From Bradyrhizobium jicamae (lineage in GTDB: Bacteria; Pseudomonadota; Alphaproteobacteria; Rhizobiales; Xanthobacteraceae), in NCBI RefSeq assembly GCF_018130695.1, contig NZ_JAFCJX010000014.1, positions 1 to 64,000 of the forward strand: DNA of 64,000 nt, given 5' to 3'. Shown here piece by piece: positions 34,630-42,915 of this stretch. The notes under the pieces are model-generated. The model was given only the letters and a program-made list of their open reading frames with translations. It was not told the DNA's origin and made no database searches. The translations under genes and the position numbers were made by a program. Each line of letters begins with the position of its first letter. Position 1 is the first letter of the stretch.

Positions 34630-35241
34630 TCATGTCGTCGCCACCTTCCGCCCGGCGGCGATCAGGAGCGCGTCGCGCTCACCCTCCGGCATGGCGCGGA
34701 TGCGGCGGCCGGCGATGATGCGGAGAATCGCGAAACCGGCCCCGAACACCACGACCTTGCTGACGATGCCGTAGATCGGCATCGCGATGGCCCAGGTCTC
34801 GAGGGGACAGGTCACGGCGACGATCGCGTTCACGGCTGCCGAGACGAACATCAGGCCGGCCCACAGGAAGCCGACCTTGATCGCGATGTCAGGCACCACC
34901 TTCTGCGCGATGGCGGGCAGGTAGCGGTTCAGCCAGCCGGGCTTGCACATCACGGCGCCGACGATCGCGTAGATCACGCTCGGTTTCAGCAGCACGAAGC
35001 GCGGATCGTGCGTCAGCAGCGTCGCGCTACCTGCCGTGACGATCAGGAACAGGCTCAGCCACTCCATGCTGTGGATGGTCCGGCCGCGGACGATCTGGCT
35101 GCCGATCTGGACGAGGCCGAGCGCGATGCCGAGGCCAACCGCGAGCAGCGTGTTGTGGGTCAGGAGATAGACCAGCAGGAAGAACAGCGTCGACGCCAGG
35201 TCGAGCAGCAGCAGCTTTGCGGCGTTGAGGAAGTCTTTCAT
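34630..35241 (-). CDS. yciB: Inner-membrane septation protein YciB/IspA
   Basis: A 203-residue protein with five to six membrane helices matching the YciB (intracellular septation protein A) family, which supports cell-envelope and division integrity. Typical blocks are LLLLDLASTLFFLLVYLLTHN, GSQIVRGRTIHSMEWLSLFLIVTAGSATLLTHDPRFVLLKPS and WAGLMFVSAAVNAIVAV. The C-terminal part is shortened or divergent relative to the usual ending with KWVDF-like motifs. Gene stands alone. Confidence 0.85.
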   Translation of the reverse strand: MKDFLNAAKLLLLDLASTLFFLLVYLLTHNTLLAVGLGIALGLVQIGSQIVRGRTIHSMEWLSLFLIVTAGSATLLTHDPRFVLLKPSVIYAIVGAVMCKPGWLNRYLPAIAQKVVPDIAIKVGFLWAGLMFVSAAVNAIVAVTCPLETWAIAMPIYGIVSKVVVFGAGFAILRIIAGRRIRAMPEGERDALLIAAGRKVATT

Positions 35242-35465
35242 TCCGGTCGTACCAGCGATGGCCTGTGACGGAACTGTCTATACCCCCTCACGGGCGTCGC
35301 TTGAAGCGAGGGAATCGGCTAGGGTCGTTTCCGGCGCGGTCCACGCCTCCTCCCTCCAATGGGAAAGCATTTTTCATGCGGGACCATCTCACACAGCGAA
35401 CCAACTGTTCGGGCACGAGCATAAGGAGGGGTTGCGATCATTGCTCGCGATAGGAGGTTCTTGTC

Positions 35466-36179
35466 ATGAAGCTGTCTGCGCCCCTTTATGCCTTGAAGCG
35501 CAAAGCCAGGCTGCTCTCCCGTTCCGACCACATCCCGCTGCATGAGGCGCTCGATCGTCTTGCCCGGCTTGAAGGCTTAGCCAGCTGGAGCCTGCTGGCG
35601 GCCAAGGCGGCGGCGACGTCACCCGCCGAAAAGCTGTTCGCCCATCTTGCGCCCGGCGATCTCGTATTGCTCGGCGCGCGGCCCGGGCAGGGCAAGACGC
35701 TGATGAGCCTGGAGCTTGCGGTGCAGGCGATGAAGGCTGGCAGTCCCGGTGTGTTCTTCACGCTGGAATATACCGAGCGGGACATGCTGGATCGCTTCCG
35801 CGACATCGGCGTGGCGCGCGAGGCGTTTGCCGGTCTGTTCGCGTTCGACAATTCGGATGCGATCAGTGCGGACTACATCGTCAGGCAACTGGTGGACGCG
35901 CCGCGCGGCACGCTGGTGGTCGTGGATTATCTGCAGCTGCTCGACCAGCGGCGCGAGAATCCGGATTTGATGGTTCAGGTCCGCGCGCTGCGGGCGTTCG
36001 CGCGGGATCGCGGATTGATCTTCGTCTTCATCTCCCAGATCGATCGCGCCTACGATCCGGCGAAGAAGCCGTGTCCCGATCTCGGCGACGTCCGATTGCC
36101 GAACCCGCTGGACCTCAGCCTGTTCAGCAAGACGTGCTTCCTGAACAATGGCGAGGTGCGGTTCGCTGAAGCGAGCTGA
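35466..36179 (+). CDS. Short DnaB-like ATPase with N-terminal helical segment
   Basis: A 237-residue RecA-fold ATPase like the C-terminal domain of replicative helicase DnaB. Walker A is GARPGQGKT (70-78), Walker B LVVVDYLQLL (150-159), and FVFISQIDR is the sensor strand. The DnaB N-terminal primase-binding domain is absent. Instead residues 1-48 read LKRKARLLSRSDHIPLHEALDRLARLEGLASWSLL, a segment I associate with PF20066 proteins. The arginine finger and hexamer linker are not clear. It could be a small DNA-dependent ATPase or loader; role unknown. Confidence 0.8.
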   Translation: MKLSAPLYALKRKARLLSRSDHIPLHEALDRLARLEGLASWSLLAAKAAATSPAEKLFAHLAPGDLVLLGARPGQGKTLMSLELAVQAMKAGSPGVFFTLEYTERDMLDRFRDIGVAREAFAGLFAFDNSDAISADYIVRQLVDAPRGTLVVVDYLQLLDQRRENPDLMVQVRALRAFARDRGLIFVFISQIDRAYDPAKKPCPDLGDVRLPNPLDLSLFSKTCFLNNGEVRFAEAS

Positions 36180-36200
36180 AGCCTCTCGCGTCAAAACGAA

Positions 36201-36230
36201 GAAGGCCCTGTGGCGAACCACAGGGCCTTC
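36201..36230 (+). terminator. Bidirectional terminator
   Basis: Perfect stem GAAGGCCCTGTGG / CCACAGGGCCTTC with a CGAA tetraloop between the stop codons of the convergent ATPase and DUF2147 genes. Confidence 0.85.
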
Positions 36231-36255
36231 GCGTGTTGCAGTCAAAGAGTGTTGA

Positions 36256-37020
36256 TCAGCTGACGCGCTTCCAGGTCTGGCCGCCGCAGAACATGCCGCC
36301 GAAGGCGCAGCCCTGCACGCGCATCGCATTCGGGCCCTTCATCACGATCGTCGAGTCGTAGTTGCGGCCGGAGTCGGGATCGCGAATGCGGCCGCTCCAC
36401 TTGTTGCCGTCCGCCTTCATGTTGATCAGGATGCGCTCGTTGGTCTTCTCGGAGTAGCCGCAGAGATTGGCGCCGCACTGCTCGACGCGGACATTGCCCT
36501 TGTTCTCTTCGGTGGCCCAGACGCCGATCGGGCCGGTGGCCGGAACTGCCGCGACCTGCGCGGGCGCCGGCTGCGGCGCGGGCTGGGCGACGACGGGGGC
36601 AGGCACCGGAGCGGCTGCGGGCGCTGCCTCGACCGGCGCAGGCGCTGCGGCTGCAACCGGGGCAGGGGCGGGCGCGGCATAGGTCGTGGCAGGAGCCGGT
36701 GCAGCATAGGTGGTGGCCGGCTGCGGCGCGGTGGTCTGAACCGGAGCCGGGGCCGGCGCGGGAGCGGGCGGCGGGGGCGGCGGCGTGTAGGCGACGTCGT
36801 CGTCATCGTTCTTCTTGGAGCCGATGCCCTTCATGTCGATGTCGCCGATCCGGCCGTTGTAGCCGGGCGCCTGGATGCGGATGCAGGACAGCGCATTGCA
36901 GCCGCGCGGCGCCTCGATGCGGACGCGCTGGCCGTCGATCTCAAAGGAGATGCCGCCGCCGGCGTGGGCAGAGGTCGCGGTGGCCATCAGCAGCGCGGCG
37001 ATCGTGACGAGCTTTTTCAT
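36256..37020 (-). CDS. DUF2147-like exported protein, Pro/Ala-rich linker (copy 1)
   Basis: A 254-residue exported protein. The signal peptide ends SAHAGG (about residue 20). An N-terminal block GGGISFEIDGQRVRIEAPRGC with a cysteine pair is followed by a long Pro/Ala-rich linker (about 80-165), and then a DUF2147-type C-terminal domain: GPIGVWATEENKGNVRVEQCGANLCGY and LINMKADGNKWSGRIRDPDSGRNYDSTI. It is divergent from a paralogue with the same three-part layout, sharing a 182-bp promoter region. Confidence 0.85.
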   Translation of the reverse strand: MKKLVTIAALLMATATSAHAGGGISFEIDGQRVRIEAPRGCNALSCIRIQAPGYNGRIGDIDMKGIGSKKNDDDDVAYTPPPPPPAPAPAPAPVQTTAPQPATTYAAPAPATTYAAPAPAPVAAAAPAPVEAAPAAAPVPAPVVAQPAPQPAPAQVAAVPATGPIGVWATEENKGNVRVEQCGANLCGYSEKTNERILINMKADGNKWSGRIRDPDSGRNYDSTIVMKGPNAMRVQGCAFGGMFCGGQTWKRVS

Positions 37021-37202
37021 GGGTGCCTCCTGATGAAACGGCGCGGGCGCCGGTTGCGTCGAACTTGGCCCGGAAGCTAGGCGAGGCCGGTCGTCCCTTC
37101 CGTGACCCATGTCACGCTGCCGAGGGAGCACGGCACGGTGACGCGCATCACATCGGCGCGAGCGCGCGCGCATTAGTCTCCCTGCGATCCCGGGAGGCCT
37201 CG

Positions 37203-38015
37203 ATGAACCGCTACACTGCTCTGGTCGCGCTGCTGCTGGTCGGCGCGCCCGCTTATGCCGGCAACGGCATCTCGTTCTCGGTCGGCGGGCATCGCATTCA
37301 CGTCGATTCGCTGCGCTGCCGCTCGAGTTCCTGCGTGTCCGTCTCCGACACCTCGCGGCGGGATGACGACGATGCTTCGCGTTCGCTGAGGACCGCGGCA
37401 CCCGTGCCCGCGGCAACGGCATCCACGCCGGTTGCTATCGCTCCACCGCCTGTTGCGGCGTTGCCGCCGGCGCCGGTCTATCAGCCCATCGCTGTCGCGC
37501 CGCAGGTCGTGGCTGCACCACCTGCACCGCCACCTCCGCCTCCGACGCGCGTGCTCGCCGCACCACCTCCGCCGCCGGATGTCACACCCATCGAGCCCGT
37601 TCGTCCTGCACCTCCCGCCGCGCCACCCGTCTCGCGCGTCACGCAGGAGATCGAGGAGGCGCCGGCCGACGGCCCGATCGGCGACTGGCAGAGCGGACCA
37701 AAGGGATTTGTCCGCATCGCCGCATGCGGCCGCGCGCTGTGCGGCTATCGGCTCGATGCGGAGTCGAATGCGACGGGCGAGGCGGTGCTGATCAACATGA
37801 AGCCGAAGCGTGATGCGCAGTGGAGCGGCGGCGTCTACAGCCACGACAGCGGCGATACGTATTATGGCACGATGGAGATCAAGGGCACCGAGCGGCTGCG
37901 CGTCGAAGCCTGCGCGCTCGGCCGCTTCTATTGCACCGGCACCGACTGGACGCGCGTTGCGCGCAAACCGCAGCGGGTGATCACGCAGCGGCAGTCGATG
38001 GAACCGCGATCGTAG
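37203..38015 (+). CDS. DUF2147-like exported protein, Pro-rich linker (copy 2)
   Basis: A 270-residue exported protein, paralogue of the divergent neighbour. The signal peptide ends PAYAGN (about 19). GNGISFSVGGHRIHVDSLRC matches the N-terminal block of copy 1; a Pro-rich linker (about 65-150) and the DUF2147 domain follow (GPIGDWQSGPKGFVRIAACGRALCGY, LINMKPKRDAQWSGGVYSHDSGDTYYGTM). A GGGAGG ribosome binding site supports the ATG at 37203. The C-terminus adds a short basic tail. Confidence 0.85.
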   Translation: MNRYTALVALLLVGAPAYAGNGISFSVGGHRIHVDSLRCRSSSCVSVSDTSRRDDDDASRSLRTAAPVPAATASTPVAIAPPPVAALPPAPVYQPIAVAPQVVAAPPAPPPPPPTRVLAAPPPPPDVTPIEPVRPAPPAAPPVSRVTQEIEEAPADGPIGDWQSGPKGFVRIAACGRALCGYRLDAESNATGEAVLINMKPKRDAQWSGGVYSHDSGDTYYGTMEIKGTERLRVEACALGRFYCTGTDWTRVARKPQRVITQRQSMEPRS

Positions 38016-38166
38016 CCTCGCGACAATTTCCGGATGAATTGCGCACAGCTGGTAACTGGCTGGTTACGACGAAATCCACACGTCATCCCCAAGCGAGGTT
38101 CCTGCGGTCTTGTTAAGGTCTGGCCGTGATAACGCAACGGGAGATTGTGCTCCCTCGGGTGTGGTC

Positions 38167-38763
38167 ATGAGCAATTTGCGGTTCGGTCTGCTCGCTTTCG
38201 GTCTTTTCGCGCTGATCTTCGTCGGCGGCTCATGGGCCAGAAAGGGCTTTCCGGTGATGACCGTCGGCGTCGTGCCGCTGAAGCCCGATTCCCGCATCCC
38301 GACGTTCGAAGAAACGACCAAGCAGGCCATGCGCCGCGACTGGGTCAACTCCAAGACCAATCAAAGCGACGGCAACGCGGCACGCGACAAGGTCCGCAGG
38401 GAGCTGCTGCAGGCGTCGACCGCCTACAGTATGTCGCCCTGCGACGATACGATCAGGAAGAACCTGATCGAGGCGCTGACGAACTACACTCAGGCGTGGC
38501 ACGACATCGCGTATTGCAGGCCCGGGGTCGACGGCTGTCCGACCCGCGACGACCTGAGAATGGACGCCGGTGCCGCAGCGTTCACGACGCCAGCCGACGT
38601 CAATGTGCGTAAGGCCGCCCGCGCAGCAATGGATCAGGGCGGGATCTCACTCGACGATTTTCCGCGAGCGCTCCGCAACTTCGTCTTCGTGTGGACCGAT
38701 GGCCCGCCCAGCGAACCCAAGGAGGCCTGCCTGATCGCGCGCCAGACCGCGAGCCGGCGATGA
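38167..38763 (+). CDS. Membrane-anchored protein of unknown function
   Basis: A 198-residue protein with one N-terminal helix (about 5-22, LLAFGLFALIFVGGSWA) and a soluble exported domain with several cysteines (PCDDTI, YCRPGVDGCP, EACLIARQ). No family recognised. Its stop codon overlaps the start of the next gene (ATGA), so the two are coupled and probably act together. A GTG at 38161 is an alternative start. A TonB or TPR-type partner was considered, but nothing supports it. Confidence 0.72.
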   Translation: MSNLRFGLLAFGLFALIFVGGSWARKGFPVMTVGVVPLKPDSRIPTFEETTKQAMRRDWVNSKTNQSDGNAARDKVRRELLQASTAYSMSPCDDTIRKNLIEALTNYTQAWHDIAYCRPGVDGCPTRDDLRMDAGAAAFTTPADVNVRKAARAAMDQGGISLDDFPRALRNFVFVWTDGPPSEPKEACLIARQTASRR

Positions 38764-39272
38764 AGCTGATCCTGTACGTGATCGGCGGCTGCTTCCTCGC
38801 CAACATCGTCGCGGCCACCTTCATCTGGCCTCCATCACCCGATGCGTCGGGCCCGACCGCGCCGGTCGTCAACTCGGCGACCCGGCAAGGCCAGGACCCA
38901 TGGATGGTCAACGAGCGCTACAACGCGCCGGCCCGTGACATGCTGCGCAAGGGCACGCTGGAGACGCTCGACGAGCCATGGTCAAATTACTGCACGGCCG
39001 AAGGGCATGAGATGCTGATCCGCACCGTCAGCAATTACTATTATCAGCGTGACGCGCAGGTCAGCTCCTACAAGCAGGCCTATGGCGAAGACGCCAGGCG
39101 CTATGCGATCAAGGCCTGGACCACCACCGACGACAATCGCATCGTGCGTCTGATGAGCGAGACCTACGGCCGCGGCTATTTTGCCCTCGACGAATTGCAA
39201 TCCGATGCCCGCAGGGAGTTGGCCGTGGTGGTGAAAGGCGTGCGCGTCGCCGCGAGGCCTTGCGCGAGCTGA
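38760..39272 (+). CDS. Membrane-anchored protein of unknown function
   Basis: A 170-residue protein starting [23 protein letters not shown], a likely signal anchor, with a short Pro-rich linker and an exported helical domain ([29 protein letters not shown]...). It has two cysteines, YCTAEG and the C-terminal RPCAS. The start overlaps the preceding stop by 4 bp. Tyr/Gln-rich helical content is notable. No family recognised; probable partner of the preceding product. Confidence 0.72.
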   Translation: MKLILYVIGGCFLANIVAATFIWPPSPDASGPTAPVVNSATRQGQDPWMVNERYNAPARDMLRKGTLETLDEPWSNYCTAEGHEMLIRTVSNYYYQRDAQVSSYKQAYGEDARRYAIKAWTTTDDNRIVRLMSETYGRGYFALDELQSDARRELAVVVKGVRVAARPCAS

Positions 39273-39393
39273 CGGAGGACAGCGCGAACCCTGGCGGTTC
39301 GCGCAAACTGTCCAATTTGTAATCGAGCCCGATCGAACCGTGCTCGCCTTCGCTTGCGACCGACAGAGGTCCACGCAAGCGAAGGAGGCAAAC

Positions 39394-39729
39394 ATGAAGC
39401 GCTTGAGTCTGGTCGCATTGCTGCTGCTCGGCAGCGCGTTTGCGGCCCATGCCGACAACGACATCTACGACAACACGCTGAAGCAGAAGCGCGGCGACGA
39501 CGCGCTGCATGCCGACGGCGCGGTCTGCGACATGCAGTTCGGCGCGCCGCAGAACGGCGAGCCGACGTCGCGCCAGTACAAGGATTGCATGCGCGCCCGC
39601 GGCTGGCGCTTCCGCCGCACCGTCCGCGTCAAGCGCGACGGCTATCCCGACCCCGACAATCCCGGCATGTGGTGCCACGACTTCAAGCTCGGCGGCATCA
39701 CCGGCTCGAGCTGCTCGAATTTCGAGTGA
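39394..39729 (+). CDS. Small exported protein of unknown function
   Basis: A 111-residue protein with a clear signal peptide ([20 protein letters not shown]). The mature part has four cysteines ([34 protein letters not shown]), likely two disulfides, and a basic centre. The C-M-R-A-R-G-W motif resembles small envelope proteins common in Rhizobiales. A terminator follows. The start at 39394 opens the signal peptide and has AAGGAGG upstream. Confidence 0.78.
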   Translation: MKRLSLVALLLLGSAFAAHADNDIYDNTLKQKRGDDALHADGAVCDMQFGAPQNGEPTSRQYKDCMRARGWRFRRTVRVKRDGYPDPDNPGMWCHDFKLGGITGSSCSNFE

Positions 39730-39741
39730 TGGTCGGACAGC

Positions 39742-39773
39742 AAAGCGCCCGGCGGGGCTGCCACCGGGCGCTT
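39742..39773 (+). terminator. Terminator after small exported protein gene
   Basis: Arms AAGCGCCCGG and CCGGGCGCTT with an 11-nt loop, 13 bp after the stop codon. Confidence 0.65.
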
Positions 39774-39796
39774 GCTATCCTGATCTGAACGGGAAG

Positions 39797-39892
39797 CTAG
39801 ATGACGCCGAGGACGATGGCGCCGACAAAGGCCAGGGCAACGTACGCGGCTACAACGCTCAGTCTGCTCATGAGAGGAGACGCGAAGTCCAT
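39797..39892 (-). CDS. 31-residue single-helix membrane peptide
   Basis: MDFASPLMSRLSVVAAYVAL is followed by AFVGAIVLGVI: a basic-flanked hydrophobic helix covering almost the whole peptide. A GGGAGC ribosome binding site lies six bases before the ATG at 39892; a second ATG seven codons on would leave 24 residues. Small one-helix proteins ending in GAIVLG are common in rhizobia, in my recollection, but this gene rests on the ribosome binding site and composition only. Confidence 0.5.
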   Translation of the reverse strand: MDFASPLMSRLSVVAAYVALAFVGAIVLGVI

Positions 39893-40081
39893 TGAGAAGC
39901 TCCCTTGGTTCACAACGGTGCCCGCATTAACGCCGAACCTAGCAGAACGTTCCCCGCCTAAAAAGCCAGTGTTCCTGTCCGTCTCGCATCTCGACGCCTC
40001 TCCGGGTTCCGCCGCATGGTTAAAGAGATGTGAAATCAATGCGTTGACAAGTCTTTAAATAAATTCGCCGAACCTGCGCGG

Positions 40082-41272
40082 ATGGCGCGTGGAGTTCGTT
40101 TGTATCTCGTCGGCTCCTTCGTCCTTGTTTCGCTGGCTGGTTGTGGGCGCGGACTGTTTCAGTCTGCCGAGCGCGAGCCGTGGCGGGCCGAGGCCGAAGT
40201 CGCTTGTCTGAAATCCGGTGCGGTGAAGGAGGGGCCGGACCTGGTCCGGATCGACCCCATCACCGGCCCCGGCGCCTGTGGGGCTGAATTCCCGCTCAAG
40301 GTCGCAGCCCTCGGTGAGGGCAATTCGGCGTTCGGCTTTGCCGACGACTTGCGTCCGCCGGCTGCGATCGGCAACCAGCCGAATTGGCCGATCAACCGGC
40401 AGCCGAGCCGGCCGCAGCCTTATTCCAACTCCGCGCAGCAGCCGAGCTATGGCGCGCCGTCGAGCGGACCGGTCTCGCTGACCGCCCCCGGCGTCGCGCC
40501 GCAGGACGATGAGATCGACCTGCCGGCCGAAGGCGCGCCCGAGCCGCAGGGCCGTCCTTACTATCCGGGCCTGCCGTCGAGCCAGCCGCGCGAGCGCGCT
40601 GCGGCGCCTTACTCGCCGGCGCCCTACGCCCAGCCGCAGGGCGCGCCGCCACGACTCGGGCCCTCCAGCGGCTCGCCGGTGGCGGCGGTCGGTCCCGTCG
40701 CGGTGAAGCCGACGGCGACGCTGGCATGCCCGATCGTCTCCGCGCTCGACCGCTGGCTCGGTGAATCCGTGCAGCCGGCAGCGCAGCGCTGGTTCGGCAC
40801 CCGCGTCGCCGAGATCAAGCAGATCTCGGCCTATTCCTGCCGCGGCATGAACGGCAATCCGCATGCCCATATCTCCGAGCATGCCTTCGGCAATGCGCTG
40901 GACATCGCCGCCTTCACGCTGGCCGACGGCCGCCGCATCTCGGTCAAGGACGGCTGGAAGGGCCTGCCCGAGGAGCAGGGCTTTCTGCGCGATATCCAGG
41001 CTGCGGCCTGCCAGCAGTTCAACACCGTGCTGGCACCGGGCTCCAACGTCTACCACTACGACCACATCCATGTGGACCTGATGCGCCGCGCCAGTCGCCG
41101 CTCGATCTGCCAGCCGGCCGCCGTCTCCGGCGAGGAGGTCGCCGCCCGCGCTGCCGGCCGCAACCCCTATGCGGGCTCCCGCGAGCCCTATGTGACGGGC
41201 TCGCTTGGTGGTCGGAAGCCCGTAAATCCCCGGTACAAGGCCAAGGACGACGACGAGTTCGAGGACGAATAG
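40082..41272 (+). CDS. Extensin-like C-terminal domain lipoprotein, LAS-peptidase-like
   Basis: A 396-residue protein with a lipobox (VSLAGC, Cys21) and a Pro/Gln-rich middle (about 95-205). The C-terminal 190 residues match the extensin-like family. ISEHAFGNALDI (around 264-275) and YHYDHIHVDL (around 323-332) carry the His/Asp ligand arrangement of LAS-type zinc peptidases such as VanY and MepA, suggesting cleavage of peptidoglycan cross-links. That catalytic role is inference; the family is usually left without function. Confidence 0.85.
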   Translation: MARGVRLYLVGSFVLVSLAGCGRGLFQSAEREPWRAEAEVACLKSGAVKEGPDLVRIDPITGPGACGAEFPLKVAALGEGNSAFGFADDLRPPAAIGNQPNWPINRQPSRPQPYSNSAQQPSYGAPSSGPVSLTAPGVAPQDDEIDLPAEGAPEPQGRPYYPGLPSSQPRERAAAPYSPAPYAQPQGAPPRLGPSSGSPVAAVGPVAVKPTATLACPIVSALDRWLGESVQPAAQRWFGTRVAEIKQISAYSCRGMNGNPHAHISEHAFGNALDIAAFTLADGRRISVKDGWKGLPEEQGFLRDIQAAACQQFNTVLAPGSNVYHYDHIHVDLMRRASRRSICQPAAVSGEEVAARAAGRNPYAGSREPYVTGSLGGRKPVNPRYKAKDDDEFEDE

Positions 41273-41273
41273 G

Positions 41274-41334
41274 AGAGCGTTTTCAAGCGAAGCGGGCACT
41301 GGTTCGCGTGAAGAAAACGCGTCAAAACAAGAAT
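41274..41334. repeat. Dispersed repeat (family I)
   Basis: GAGCGTTTTCAAGCGAAGCG ... GGTTCGCGTGAAGAAAACGC then GTCAAAACAAG; a shorter, diverged relative is at about 27746-27775. I recall this element downstream of many Bradyrhizobium genes. Confidence 0.5.
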
Positions 41335-41502
41335 CCGCCCTCCGTACAAACCCGCATTAGCGCAAAGTGGGGGCTGGTTTTTCCGCGGCTTTGTGCTTGA
41401 TCAGGCCGCGGCCCGCTTTTTGCCTGAGGTCGTACCACTTGCGCCATTATTTCTTGCCCATTTTGTCTGAGATATTCGAGTCGCGTGTTTGAGGGGGAAG
41501 CT

Positions 41503-41880
41503 TTGCAGGATCGGCCGATCATTCTCGTCATCGAAGACGACCGGCAACTCCAGTCGATCGTGGAGGACGCGCTGACGGATGGCGGCTATGAGCCCGCGAT
41601 CGCCGGCTCCGGCGAGGAGGCGCTGACGCTGCTCAAGGCGTTCACCACCAAATATCGCGCATTGGTTGTCGACATCCGCCTGCTCGGCCGGCTCGACGGC
41701 TGGCGGGTGGCGCGCGGCGCCCGCGAGATCGATGCGTCCTTTCCGGTGATCTACATCACCGGCGGCGGCGGCGACGAATGGCCGACCAAGGGCGTGCCCG
41801 GCAGCATCCTGCTGCAAAAGCCGTTCTCGCCGGACGAGCTGGTTGCGGCGGTGACCAGGGCGGTCGCGGCCAAAGCCTGA
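41503..41880 (+). CDS. Single-domain response regulator
   Basis: A 125-residue receiver domain without an output domain. The acidic pair lies in LVIEDD, the phosphoacceptor in LVVDIRLLG, the conserved Thr in YITGG and the Lys in LLQKPFSPDE. The TTG at 41503 is preferred because a GAGGGGGA ribosome binding site lies four bases before it; a GTG at 41485 in the same frame is the alternative. No kinase is adjacent, so it receives phosphate from elsewhere. Confidence 0.88.
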   Translation: MQDRPIILVIEDDRQLQSIVEDALTDGGYEPAIAGSGEEALTLLKAFTTKYRALVVDIRLLGRLDGWRVARGAREIDASFPVIYITGGGGDEWPTKGVPGSILLQKPFSPDELVAAVTRAVAAKA

Positions 41881-41951
41881 CTGCCGTAAAGGCTTGACGG
41901 CCGGCGTTGGGGTCGGTCAAACCCGCCGTCCTCACAACGGGATGTTTGATC

Positions 41952-42656
41952 ATGGCAGCAGGCAAGGTTGCGCTCGTCACCGCGGGCGGCAGTGGCATGG
42001 GAGCGGCCGCAGCGCGGCGGCTCGCGGCGGATGGTTTCCACGTCGCGATCCTGTCGTCGTCGGGCAAGGGCGAGGCGCTGGCGAAAGAACTCGGCGGCAT
42101 CGGCTTCACCGGATCGAACCGTTCCAACGATGATCTCAAGCGCGCGGTCGACGGCGTCATCGCGCAATGGGGGCGCATCGACGTGCTCGTCAACAGCGCC
42201 GGCCACGGGCCGCGCGCGCCGGTGCTGGAGCTGACGGACGAGCAGTGGCACACCGGGCTCGATGTTTATCTCTTGAATGTGATCCGCCCGACGCGGTTGG
42301 TCGCACCTGTCATGCAGGCGCAGAAGTCCGGCGCCGTGATCAACATCTCCACCGCCTGGGCGTTCGAGCCGAGCGCGCAGTTCCCGACGTCCGCGGTGTT
42401 TCGCGCCGGCCTCGCCGCGTTCACGAAATTGTTCACCGATGCCTACGCTGCGCACAACATGCGCATGAACAATGTGCTGCCGGGTTGGATCGACAGCCTG
42501 CCCGCCACCGAAGAGCGCCGCGCCAGCGTGCCGATGCAGCGTTATGGCAAGATGGAGGAGATCGCGGCAACGATCGCGTTCCTCGCGAGCGAGGGTGCCG
42601 CCTACATCACCGGCCAGAACATCCGCGTCGACGGCGGATTGATGCGGTCGATCTAG
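41952..42656 (+). CDS. Short-chain dehydrogenase/reductase with degenerate active site
   Basis: A 234-residue Rossmann protein of the classical SDR type. The cofactor motif TAGGSGMG (10-17) and the NSAG loop (81-84) are present, and VINISTAW holds Ser133. The usual Y-x-x-x-K is replaced by SAVFR (Ser147, Arg151), so classical catalysis is doubtful. C-terminal LPGWIDSLP and GQNIRVDGGLMRSI are standard. It may be a binding or regulatory SDR, or use other residues. Gene is followed by a palindromic repeat and the monooxygenase-esterase fusion gene. Confidence 0.85.
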   Translation: MAAGKVALVTAGGSGMGAAAARRLAADGFHVAILSSSGKGEALAKELGGIGFTGSNRSNDDLKRAVDGVIAQWGRIDVLVNSAGHGPRAPVLELTDEQWHTGLDVYLLNVIRPTRLVAPVMQAQKSGAVINISTAWAFEPSAQFPTSAVFRAGLAAFTKLFTDAYAAHNMRMNNVLPGWIDSLPATEERRASVPMQRYGKMEEIAATIAFLASEGAAYITGQNIRVDGGLMRSI

Positions 42657-42660
42657 TTTG

Positions 42661-42763
42661 CCCTCATGGTGAGGAGCGCGGAACGCGCGTCTCGAACCAT
42701 GAGGCCACACCTCGGGCCTGCATCCTTCGAGACGCCCGCTTTGCGGGCTCCTCAGGATGAGGG
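42661..42763. repeat. Palindromic repeat (family D)
   Basis: Arms CCCTCATGGTGAGGAGCGCG and GCGGGCTCCTCAGGATGAGG, matching the copy at 31045-31177 but with a shorter centre. Confidence 0.78.
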
Positions 42764-42915
42764 GCGGAATTCGTGATGCGATCCACTTGGATCCACTTGC
42801 GTCCACACGCTACGCACATCGTGCCAGAGCGACCTCCGATTGAATTTGTCCTGATGACAAACTTCGATCGCAGGACTAGCCTTCCGCAATAATCAAAACC
42901 CGCGGGAGGAATCGC

